A stretch of DNA of 64,000 bases from Fontibacter flavus (GTDB lineage: Bacteria > Bacteroidota > Bacteroidia > Cytophagales > Cyclobacteriaceae), in the NCBI RefSeq assembly GCF_042432905.1, contig NZ_JBHLWI010000009.1, positions 124,001 through 188,000 of the forward strand. The letters are read 5' to 3'. The notes under the pieces are model-generated. The model worked only from the letters and a program-made list of their open reading frames with translations, searched no databases and was not told the origin of the DNA. Both the position numbers and the translations under genes were made by a program. Below are positions 35,074 to 42,493 of this stretch, piece by piece; position 1 is the first letter of the stretch, and each line of letters starts with the position of its first letter.

Positions 35074-36066
35074 ATGTCAAGAATCAGAGAAACCTTAAAA
35101 AAAGTTGGATTCAATACCTTCTTCTTTTTGCTTGTAGGGATGATTTTTCTGGCAAAAGCTTTTCCAGAGTGGGGAACTGAAGAAAGCCCGCTTCCATTGA
35201 AATCCATTACCGGTGTTGGTATTTCTTTTATTTTCTTCTTTTATGGCGTCAAACTTAGTCCCCAAAAGCTAAAAGAAGGATTATCCAATTGGAAGTTACA
35301 TTTGGTTGTTCAATCCACCACTTTTTTAGTTTTTCCTTTGGTGGTTTTGTTGTTCTATGCCATTTGGGGTCATCCTGACAGTTACCTTTGGTTAGGTACT
35401 TTCTATCTTGCCGCACTACCTTCTACCGTTTCTTCTTCTGTAGTCATGGTTTCAATCGCAGGTGGGAATTTACCTGCAGCCATATTCAATGCAAGTATAT
35501 CAAGTATGGTAGGGATTTTCATTACCCCTTTATGGATGGATCTGATGTTGCCAGAAACGGCCATGTCTTTTGACCTTACTGATACTTTTATAAAATTGAG
35601 TTTACAGGTTTTATTTCCTGTCATTATCGGGTTGATGTTACACTCCCGCTTAATCAAATTTGTCAACAAGTATCAAACAGCCTTGAAGAATTTTGATCAG
35701 GGAATTATTTTACTGATTGTTTTCACAGCTTTCGCAGAGTCCTTTGCCGAAAATATGTTTGAAGGCCATAGTGCAGGTGCATTAATAGGTTTGGGGGCAC
35801 TGATGTTAGCTTTCTTTTTCTTGATGATGGGTCTGATGTACCTGATTTCAGGCCTCTTGAAATTCAATCGGCCTGATATGATTACAGTTATTTTCTGCGG
35901 AAGTAAAAAATCATTGGTTCAGGGTGCCGTTATGGGAAGGGTGATGTTTCCTGACCCTGTTGTTTTTGGCGTTATTCTGCTGCCCCTGATGGTATATCAT
36001 GCCCTGCAACTAATGGCCGGTTCGGCTATTGCCCAGAGATTGGGGGAGAAGGAGAGGGGGAATTGA
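35074..36066 (+). CDS. Bile acid:sodium symporter family transporter
   Basis: A 330-residue membrane protein with about nine to ten helices. The BASS/SBF signature is seen in TFYLAALPSTVSSSVVMVSIAGGNLPAAIFNASISSMVGIFITPLW at 106-151, which is the crossed-helix core that binds sodium in this fold. KSLVQGAVMGRVMFPDPVVFGVILLPLMVYH forms the second repeat. Bacterial members of this type often transport organic anions such as pantoate or keto acids; the substrate is not predictable. The gene is followed by a 119-base period-7 tract. Confidence 0.85.
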   Translation: MSRIRETLKKVGFNTFFFLLVGMIFLAKAFPEWGTEESPLPLKSITGVGISFIFFFYGVKLSPQKLKEGLSNWKLHLVVQSTTFLVFPLVVLLFYAIWGHPDSYLWLGTFYLAALPSTVSSSVVMVSIAGGNLPAAIFNASISSMVGIFITPLWMDLMLPETAMSFDLTDTFIKLSLQVLFPVIIGLMLHSRLIKFVNKYQTALKNFDQGIILLIVFTAFAESFAENMFEGHSAGALIGLGALMLAFFFLMMGLMYLISGLLKFNRPDMITVIFCGSKKSLVQGAVMGRVMFPDPVVFGVILLPLMVYHALQLMAGSAIAQRLGEKERGN

Positions 36067-36067
36067 T

Positions 36068-36186
36068 AATTACTAATTACTAATTACTTATTACCAATAA
36101 CCAATAACCAATTTTCAAAATTCAAAATCCAAAATCAAATCATCAATTTCCAATAACTAATCACTAATATCCAATCGCTAATTTCA
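36068..36186. repeat. Period-7 AAT-rich tract reaching the stop codon of the response-regulator gene
   Basis: Seventeen 7-base units in one register cover 119 bases: AATTACT (three times), TATTACC, AATAACC (twice), AATTTTC, AAAATTC, AAAATCC, and on to AATCACT, AATCGCT and AATTTCA. Almost all begin with AA(T/A). The last unit contains TCA (36184-36186), which is the response-regulator stop codon read on the minus strand. Confidence 0.85.
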
Positions 36187-36867
36187 GGTAATGGAGAAGA
36201 AGTAACCAATACCTTTAATCGTTATGATCTTAACATTTGGATCTGTTTTAAGGTAATCCCTCAATTTGGTAATATAAACATCCAGATTTCTCGAATTGAA
36301 ATAGCTGTCATCTCCCCATAAATTCAATAAGATGTCTTTCCGTTCTGTAGTCTGGTTTTTGTTTTCCAGCAACATACTTAAAATCCCAGCCTCTTTATGG
36401 GATAGCCTTCTGATTTCTCCATTCTGGCTTTTTAATTCATACTTGGTAGGGCTGAAAATATAGGTACCAAAAACTATCTCCTGTTTACCCAATTGGTTTT
36501 GACTGTTGGTCAAATTGAGTAGGTTTTCAATCCTGACGATTAATTCTTCCAGACTAAATGGTTTTTTGAGGTAATCATTGCCACCGTATTGGAAGCCTTT
36601 GACAACATCTTCTACCTGGCTTTTGGCAGTAAGGAAAATGATCGGTATCTGAGGAGAAAGGTTTCTGATGGCTTTTGCCAATGAAAATCCATCCATTTTT
36701 GGCAACATGATATCCAGCACGCAGATATCAGCCTTGACTTCTTGAAATAGGCCTAAGGCAGTAATCCCGTCTTCAGCCATGATCACCTCATAACTTCTGC
36801 TCTTTAGGCTTTCCTTAACTATTTTGCCCAAAGCAGGCTCATCTTCCACATACAAAATCCTGATCAT
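36184..36867 (-). CDS. OmpR/PhoB-family response regulator
   Basis: A 227-residue two-component response regulator. The receiver domain (about 1-118) has the acidic pair E8/D9, the phosphorylated Asp52 in ICVLDIMLPKMDG and the switch lysine in NDYLKKPFSLEEL. The C-terminal winged-helix DNA-binding domain (about 130-226) includes RRLSHKEAGILSMLLEN and GDDSYFNSRNLDVYITKLRDYL. It overlaps its histidine kinase gene by 4 bases. The probable target is the divergent GLPGLI operon, where three TTAACCT repeats are spaced by whole helical turns. Confidence 0.93.
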   Translation of the reverse strand: MIRILYVEDEPALGKIVKESLKSRSYEVIMAEDGITALGLFQEVKADICVLDIMLPKMDGFSLAKAIRNLSPQIPIIFLTAKSQVEDVVKGFQYGGNDYLKKPFSLEELIVRIENLLNLTNSQNQLGKQEIVFGTYIFSPTKYELKSQNGEIRRLSHKEAGILSMLLENKNQTTERKDILLNLWGDDSYFNSRNLDVYITKLRDYLKTDPNVKIITIKGIGYFFSIT

Positions 36868-38318
36868 CTTTTTTGAAAATAAACAGTGAATACAGATCCT
36901 TGTCCAACTGATGATTCCAAAATAATTTTTCCTTTGTGGGTTCTGACTATTTCGGAAACCTGAGCCAATCCCAGGCCATATCCTTTTACATCATGGACAT
37001 CATCCTGTGGAACCCGGATAAATTTCTCGAATATTTCTTTTTGGTAAGCCTCAGGAATTCCAATACCCTTGTCTTTAAGCTGAAGGCTGATTTTATTGCC
37101 TGTTTCTGAAAGCTTTACCTCAATTTCCTTTTCCTCCTTACTGTATTTAATGGCATTATCCAGCAAATTGTAAATGACCAATCCGATCTGTTCATCATTT
37201 CCGATAATTTTAAAGGATTTTCCGACCTTTTCATATCGGAATTTGAATTGCCTTGACTCAAGAATTGGTTTAAATGACTGGATTTTGTTTTCTAGTATAT
37301 AATCAAGATCAATTTCTTTAAACAGAACTTTTTCTTCCTTTTCCCAACTACTGGAAATCAGAATTTTTTCAGCCATGTCAGTCAATCTTTTCAGTTCGTT
37401 TTTGGCGATCTCAATGTATTCTTTTCTAGTATCAATTCTTTCATTTGCGCCAAAGTTTTCCAATGATTCCAGGACGATGGATACAGTGGAAACTGGAGTT
37501 TTTAATTCATGGGTGATATTGCTGATGATGTCGTTTTTCAAAAGGTTAAGTTTTTGCTGCTTGAGCAGATTCCTGTACATGGAAAATAAGGCCCAGCTGA
37601 TAAACATCACAACTAAGAATGCAAATATGGAAGGTACAATCATTTTCCGGTAGATAAACCATTTATAATCCGTCAGGTATCCCTGTATTCTAGTCCCAAA
37701 TGGAACTCTTATATCTTCCAATGTCATCACATTTGCTGGAAGTAAAGGTATGGAATCCAAAAAATGGTGTTTTCTAACTTTAGCCTGAACATCATACCCC
37801 CTTGAAGTAAGCTCTTGGTTGAATTTTGCTTCAATATCTTCAGCTTCCAGAGATTCTTCCTGCATTCGGAAGGTGAATTTCCGGCCATCACCCAAGCTGT
37901 CAATTCCCTGCATCAATGGTCTAAAAATAGCCCTTAAGGAGTCTGCCTGGAAATCATTGCCTCCAGTAATTACTTTGATTTGCCTATTGACATGACCGGG
38001 TTTTTCAGGAAAGTTTTCTTCTCTAAGTACTTCGATCCGTATAGCCTTTTTTACTGTATCAGGAATGATTGGTTTTGCAATTTGACTCGTAACGAAAACT
38101 GTATCCGGAACTCCATCTATAAAAACGGGAGTCATTTTGCTTAACACCAATGAGTCCATCATATCGGTAACTGTATTTGCAAAAAGTAGGACTGCTTCTT
38201 GTTTAAGGCTTGTTTGATAGTCTTTAAAAACAGATTTTAGCCAAAATAGCTGAATAAGGACAAGTACCAAGATACTGCCGATCATCCATCCCAAATACAA
38301 TTTGTTTTTGTTTTGCAT
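36864..38318 (-). CDS. Membrane sensor histidine kinase
   Basis: A 484-residue kinase with membrane helices at about 8-28 and 227-247, which bound a 200-residue periplasmic sensor region. The phosphorylated residue is His270 in SNITHELKTP. The ATP-binding domain has the N-box LLDNAIKYSKE, G1 LKDKGIGIPE and G2 GYGLGLAQVSEIV. No HAMP domain is obvious, so the second helix connects directly to the dimerisation domain through a short linker. The signal is unknown. It is transcribed first, and its stop overlaps the response-regulator start by 4 bases. Confidence 0.93.
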   Translation of the reverse strand: MQNKNKLYLGWMIGSILVLVLIQLFWLKSVFKDYQTSLKQEAVLLFANTVTDMMDSLVLSKMTPVFIDGVPDTVFVTSQIAKPIIPDTVKKAIRIEVLREENFPEKPGHVNRQIKVITGGNDFQADSLRAIFRPLMQGIDSLGDGRKFTFRMQEESLEAEDIEAKFNQELTSRGYDVQAKVRKHHFLDSIPLLPANVMTLEDIRVPFGTRIQGYLTDYKWFIYRKMIVPSIFAFLVVMFISWALFSMYRNLLKQQKLNLLKNDIISNITHELKTPVSTVSIVLESLENFGANERIDTRKEYIEIAKNELKRLTDMAEKILISSSWEKEEKVLFKEIDLDYILENKIQSFKPILESRQFKFRYEKVGKSFKIIGNDEQIGLVIYNLLDNAIKYSKEEKEIEVKLSETGNKISLQLKDKGIGIPEAYQKEIFEKFIRVPQDDVHDVKGYGLGLAQVSEIVRTHKGKIILESSVGQGSVFTVYFQKR

Positions 38319-38359
38319 ATGACAAATATATTCTCTTTTTCAGGCCAATTGAGAAAACA

Positions 38360-38397
38360 TTAACCTTAATTAACCTTGTATTCAGGTTGCTTAACCT
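38360..38397. promoter_or_regulatory. Three phased TTAACCT direct repeats, candidate response-regulator operator
   Basis: TTAACCT occurs at 38360-38366, 38370-38376 and 38391-38397, i.e. spaced by 10 and 21 bases (one and two helical turns). The first two are part of a perfect 9-base repeat ATTAACCTT. An inverted CAGGTT lies between the second and third copies. The array sits between the kinase start and the GLPGLI start. Confidence 0.75.
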
Positions 38398-38417
38398 AGA
38401 AAAGTGATGATCTTCTG

Positions 38418-38425
38418 TACTTTTG
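38418..38425 (+). promoter_or_regulatory. Candidate -7 promoter element of the GLPGLI operon
   Basis: TACTTTTG matches TAnnTTTG, 21 bases before the ATG at 38447 and 20 bases after the last TTAACCT repeat. A TTG at 38387-38389 is too far for a normal -33, which fits a promoter that depends on an activator. Confidence 0.5.
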
Positions 38426-38446
38426 GATTATAAAAATTCCATAGTC

Positions 38447-39193
38447 ATGAAAAAATACCTTATAGCCGCTTTTGTATGTGCCTCTTGGGCATTTATATCC
38501 AATCAAATAGACCAAGGTGTCATTACTTATACTACTAAAGTCAATATGCACAAACGTATACCTTCCGAGCAGGAAGAAATGAAAAAAATGATTCCTGAAT
38601 TCAACAGCAGTCAGCAGATGCTCATTTTTGATGAATTAACCAGCTTGTTCAAGGCATTGCCTGTTGATGAAAACCCATTTGATCAGGGGCCTGGTGCAGG
38701 TGGTCAAAGAATGGTGATGAGGGTGATGATGCAAGATGAAATCTTTCTGGATAGAGATGCTGATATGGTGACCCAACTGAGGGAGTTTATGGGTAAAAAA
38801 TATATTATAAAAAAGGATGCCAATAGGATTCCCTGGAAATTAGGCCAAGAAACAAAAGAGGTAAATGGGTTTTTATGCAGAAATGCGACCTATAAAGATG
38901 AAAATGAAAGAGAAATAACAGCTTGGTATACAGAAGAAATCAGGCTGCCCATTGGACCTCAAAATTTTTATGGATTACCCGGATTGATTCTTGAAGTTGC
39001 AATCAACACCGATGAAGTGGTCATTACTGCTGAAAAAATTGACATAAGGGCACTCAAGAAAAATGAACTCAGGGAACCAAAAGGCGGACAGGAAATTTCA
39101 GATGAGGATTATCGGGCAATGGTAGAGGAGCAAATGGAAAAAATGGGAGCGCAGAGAGGGCAGGGGGGATTCAGGATGATGATTCGGAATTGA
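38447..39193 (+). CDS. GLPGLI-family exported protein
   Basis: A 248-residue protein with a signal peptide (MKKYLIAAFVCASWAFIS). The defining motif YGLPGLILEV is at about 178-187. The short strand pattern QGVITYTTKVNMH and ITAWYTEEIRLPIGP fit the family. The C-terminus ends in a Gly/Arg/Met-rich tail, GQGGFRMMIRN. GLPGLI proteins are Bacteroidota-specific and commonly lie beside a TonB-dependent-receptor-like barrel, as here. Their function is unknown. I chose the ATG at 38447, where the signal peptide begins, over the in-frame TTG at 38423. Confidence 0.88.
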   Translation: MKKYLIAAFVCASWAFISNQIDQGVITYTTKVNMHKRIPSEQEEMKKMIPEFNSSQQMLIFDELTSLFKALPVDENPFDQGPGAGGQRMVMRVMMQDEIFLDRDADMVTQLREFMGKKYIIKKDANRIPWKLGQETKEVNGFLCRNATYKDENEREITAWYTEEIRLPIGPQNFYGLPGLILEVAINTDEVVITAEKIDIRALKKNELREPKGGQEISDEDYRAMVEEQMEKMGAQRGQGGFRMMIRN

Positions 39194-39195
39194 GA

Positions 39196-39219
39196 TAGGA
39201 AGCAAGAAACAAGAAACGA
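39196..39219. repeat. Short AAACAAG-type period-7 run
   Basis: AAGCAAG and AAACAAG units are followed by AAACGAT in one 7-base register, downstream of the GLPGLI stop. It has a different base composition from the AAT-rich tracts and may be unrelated. Confidence 0.35.
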
Positions 39220-39276
39220 TTTAAAATCAGATCCCTCTTTTTTAGATAAGTAAAAATTTTTACCACCATTAATCCT

Positions 39277-42096
39277 ATGCTGAAGATATTTCTAGTAGTC
39301 TTAATTATGTTTTTGACCAGTGTTCAGGTGTCTGCCCAGACCCAAAGATGGTTGGTGTCAGGAACCGTCATGGACAAGGAAGGTAAAGCACTATCATCCG
39401 CAACCATTACGCTTTTGGACCCTAAAGATTCTACTTTGGTGACCTTTGGGGTAAGCAATCCCTCCGGATATTTTGAAATAAAAAACCTAAGGGAAGATGA
39501 TTTGTTGCTTCAGATATCTTTCGTGGGTTTTTCCCCTTATTCAAAACCCATCAAAAAACCCACAGCAATAAATCTATTGGAATTGGGTGAAATTCTGCTC
39601 GAGGAAAAAACAGCCGATCTGGATGAGTTTACTGTGGAAGCTGTAGCACCGGTGACCATCAAAAAAGACACTGTTGAGTTTAATGCTGATTCCTTCAAAA
39701 CCCTCCCAAATGCCAATGTTGAGGACCTGTTGAAGAGACTACCAGGTGTGGAAATTGATAGTGATGGCAATATCAAAGCTCAGGGGGAAACAGTGAGAAG
39801 GATTATGGTTGATGGCAAAGAGTTTTTTGGAAATGATCCCAAACTCGCCACTAAAAATCTCCTTGCTGAAGCAATTGATAAAGTTCAGGTTTATGATAGG
39901 AAATCCGATCAGGCTCAATTTACTGGAATTGATGATGGACAGCGTGAAAAAACCATTAACCTGCAATTAAAAGATAGCCATAAGAAGGGGTATTTTGGTA
40001 ATCTTCAGGGAGGCTATGGTACTGACAACCGATATGGAATTCGTGGAAATATCAATAAGTTTACAGATAAGCAACAGCTATCTTTTTTAGGAATGTCCAA
40101 TAATACCAATGAGCAGGGCTTCTCCATCGAAGATTATATTAATTTTCAAGGAGGAATCCAAGGATTTGGAGGTGGTGGCGGAATGGTCAGGATTACAGTA
40201 GGAGGACCGGGAGGTGGCCAAAGTCCGATACCTTTGAACAACGGTCAAAGGGTAAATGGGATCATGAACAGTCACGCCTTTGGCACCAATCTCAACCGGG
40301 ATTTTAATAAAAACACCCAAATGAGAAGCAGTTATTTTTTCAATCTGATTGACCATCAAATTTCTCAAAATACTGACAGACTCAATTTCTTTCCCAATGG
40401 TGATTTCATCTTCAATGAAAACAGCAGACAGGATAATATGAATGCCAACCATCGGTTAAACTTGATCATTGACCATAAAATAGACAGTCTCAATTCGTTT
40501 AGATCAACGTCCAATGGGCAATTTACCCAAACAGATAGGGTGAGTAACAGTATTACCAGCAATACAGATTTGGAGGGAAATCTTTTGAATAGGGGAGAAA
40601 GGACGAATATCACTACTGGAGACAGTTATCAGGCCAATAGCGAATTCCTCTACAGACATAGGTTTGGTAAAGCAGGAAGGACCATATCTGCCAATTTTAA
40701 TTTCGGATATAATCTGTCTGATTTTGAAGGAAGCCTTTATGCTGAAAATGAGTTTTTCGGGAACAACTCCAGTACTGAAATTATCCGGCAACAGAATTCC
40801 CAAAACAATTCTGCCTTGAATTATGGAACAAATATTTCCTATACCGAACCTTTGGGTGGTAGGAAGTACCTGGAATTAGTTTATAATTTGAGGCAAAACC
40901 ACAACAAAGTAGACAGGCAAGTCTTTGATTGGGAAGGCGAGACAATGGTCTTTAATCAGGCATTGAGTAATAGGTTTAACAGCTTATATACTTTTCATAG
41001 ACCAGGGGCAAACATTTCCTATAACGGTGGGAAATATAACCTTGTGGCTGGGGTAGCATTGCAGGCTACTAGCTTAAAAGGGGAGTTGCTCTTATTAGAC
41101 GAGATAGTCAACAATAGTTTTGAGAATGTTTTGCCCAGTATGCGGGTGAATTATAGTTTCAGTAACACCAAAAATCTGATGTTCAATTATCAGACTTCAG
41201 TGACAGAACCAAGTATTGAGCAATTGCAGCCTGTTATCAATAATGCTGATCCACTGAATATTTATGTCGGTAATCCAGAGTTAAAACCAGCTTATGTCCA
41301 TAGCTGGAGGCTAAATTACAATAGTTTTGACATGGGGAGATTTGTAAATCTCTTTGCAAATGCCTTTGTGAATTATACAGAAAATGCCATGGTCAATTCA
41401 CAGCGTATCGATGATAGGCAGGTCAGAACTATTACGCCTGTGAATGTGAAAAACAACCTGATGGCAAGCGGTAATCTTAATTTTGGATTTCCAATCAAGC
41501 CACTTAACAGTCGGTTTAACATAGGGCCAAGCTTGATGTATAACCAAGGGGTGAATCTGATTAATGATGTAGAGGATATCATCAAGATCAATAATCTCGG
41601 GGGAAATATCAGGTATGATTACAATTGGAAAGAATTTGTAAATGTTGGTCTTTCTGCCAATTTTAGCAGACAGAGCACTTCTTACGATTTTAACCCTCAG
41701 CAAAACCAACTCTTTTTCAATCAAAACTTCAATGCTGAATTGGGCATCAATTTCCTTCAGCATTATACCTTAGCAGGAAATTTCAACTATTTAGTATATA
41801 AGTCCAGAACTACAGATTTTAATGAATCCATTCCGATCCTAAATATTTCATTCAGTAGATTTGTGATGAAAAATAGAGCTGGAGAAATCAAATTATCCGG
41901 TCAGAACCTGCTCAATCAAAATGTTGGTGTGTCTCAACGGGCAGATGTTAACTTTATAGAACAAACAGTGACCAATAATCTCGGAAGGATCGTAATGTTA
42001 AGCTTAACTTATAAGCTCAACAGCCGGTTGAATCCTATGAATAACCTGACAAGACCAGGTGGAGGTGGTATGCGGATGATGCGTATGATCAATTGA
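39277..42096 (+). CDS. TonB-dependent-receptor-like outer-membrane beta-barrel protein
   Basis: A 939-residue outer-membrane protein with a signal peptide (1-20, VQVSAQ). A carboxypeptidase-regulatory-like domain (about 27-108) and a plug-like region (about 125-225, with LPNANVEDLLKRLPGVEIDSDG) precede the barrel. The barrel includes a glycine-rich loop GFGGGGGMVRITVGGPGGG at about 297-315, and the C-terminus is Gly/Met/Arg-rich (GGGGMRMMRMIN). It belongs to the outer-membrane beta-barrel family found with GLPGLI partners. The ligand is unknown, and there is no terminal phenylalanine, unlike most barrels. It is the second gene of the operon behind the TTAACCT operator. Confidence 0.88.
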   Translation: MLKIFLVVLIMFLTSVQVSAQTQRWLVSGTVMDKEGKALSSATITLLDPKDSTLVTFGVSNPSGYFEIKNLREDDLLLQISFVGFSPYSKPIKKPTAINLLELGEILLEEKTADLDEFTVEAVAPVTIKKDTVEFNADSFKTLPNANVEDLLKRLPGVEIDSDGNIKAQGETVRRIMVDGKEFFGNDPKLATKNLLAEAIDKVQVYDRKSDQAQFTGIDDGQREKTINLQLKDSHKKGYFGNLQGGYGTDNRYGIRGNINKFTDKQQLSFLGMSNNTNEQGFSIEDYINFQGGIQGFGGGGGMVRITVGGPGGGQSPIPLNNGQRVNGIMNSHAFGTNLNRDFNKNTQMRSSYFFNLIDHQISQNTDRLNFFPNGDFIFNENSRQDNMNANHRLNLIIDHKIDSLNSFRSTSNGQFTQTDRVSNSITSNTDLEGNLLNRGERTNITTGDSYQANSEFLYRHRFGKAGRTISANFNFGYNLSDFEGSLYAENEFFGNNSSTEIIRQQNSQNNSALNYGTNISYTEPLGGRKYLELVYNLRQNHNKVDRQVFDWEGETMVFNQALSNRFNSLYTFHRPGANISYNGGKYNLVAGVALQATSLKGELLLLDEIVNNSFENVLPSMRVNYSFSNTKNLMFNYQTSVTEPSIEQLQPVINNADPLNIYVGNPELKPAYVHSWRLNYNSFDMGRFVNLFANAFVNYTENAMVNSQRIDDRQVRTITPVNVKNNLMASGNLNFGFPIKPLNSRFNIGPSLMYNQGVNLINDVEDIIKINNLGGNIRYDYNWKEFVNVGLSANFSRQSTSYDFNPQQNQLFFNQNFNAELGINFLQHYTLAGNFNYLVYKSRTTDFNESIPILNISFSRFVMKNRAGEIKLSGQNLLNQNVGVSQRADVNFIEQTVTNNLGRIVMLSLTYKLNSRLNPMNNLTRPGGGGMRMMRMIN

Positions 42097-42099
42097 TGG

Positions 42100-42237
42100 T
42101 CAATTATGAGCCTCAGATGATTCTTTTTGGTCCTTTTTCTTTTCCTTTTTTGGTAAGAAGAGTGAAAAAATAAAACCAAAACCCACAATTAAGTGAAGTA
42201 ATATAATTAACAAAATTATTTTGGTTCCTAAGGTCAT
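42100..42237 (-). CDS. Small single-span membrane protein
   Basis: A 45-residue protein from the ATG at 42237: one hydrophobic helix (about 5-29, GTKIILLIILLHLIVGFGFIFSLF) followed by a strongly charged tail with KKEKKKDQKE. A longer frame to 42294 adds 19 polar residues without start support. It is convergent with the receptor gene (3 bases between stops). No family is recognised; the layout matches many small membrane proteins of unknown role. Confidence 0.5.
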   Translation of the reverse strand: MTLGTKIILLIILLHLIVGFGFIFSLFLPKKEKKKDQKESSEAHN

Positions 42238-42360
42238 AGAATTTTGAATATTGGTCAAATCTGATTCGTTATCGGATACATGGCATAAAGGCAAGGAGTT
42301 AAAAGTGCTAATAATTCTTCTAATAATTTACGAAATAGAATTGAAGCAAAAACAATGTAA

Positions 42361-42388
42361 ACAAAAAGGCAGGAAAATTCCCTGCCTT
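42361..42388 (-). terminator. Terminator after the SerB-SerA fusion gene
   Basis: On the minus strand AAGGCAGG (42388-42381) pairs with CCTGCCTT (42373-42366) around a 7-base loop and is followed by TTGTTT. It lies about 105 bases after the stop codon. Confidence 0.75.
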
Positions 42389-42493
42389 CTTGCAATTGAT
42401 TTATCTAAAATCGGGGAACGAACTTTCATGATCTGACCCCAAGAATATTTTTTGAATTTGGTTCAAACACTTTGTTTGTATTTAATTATTCCT

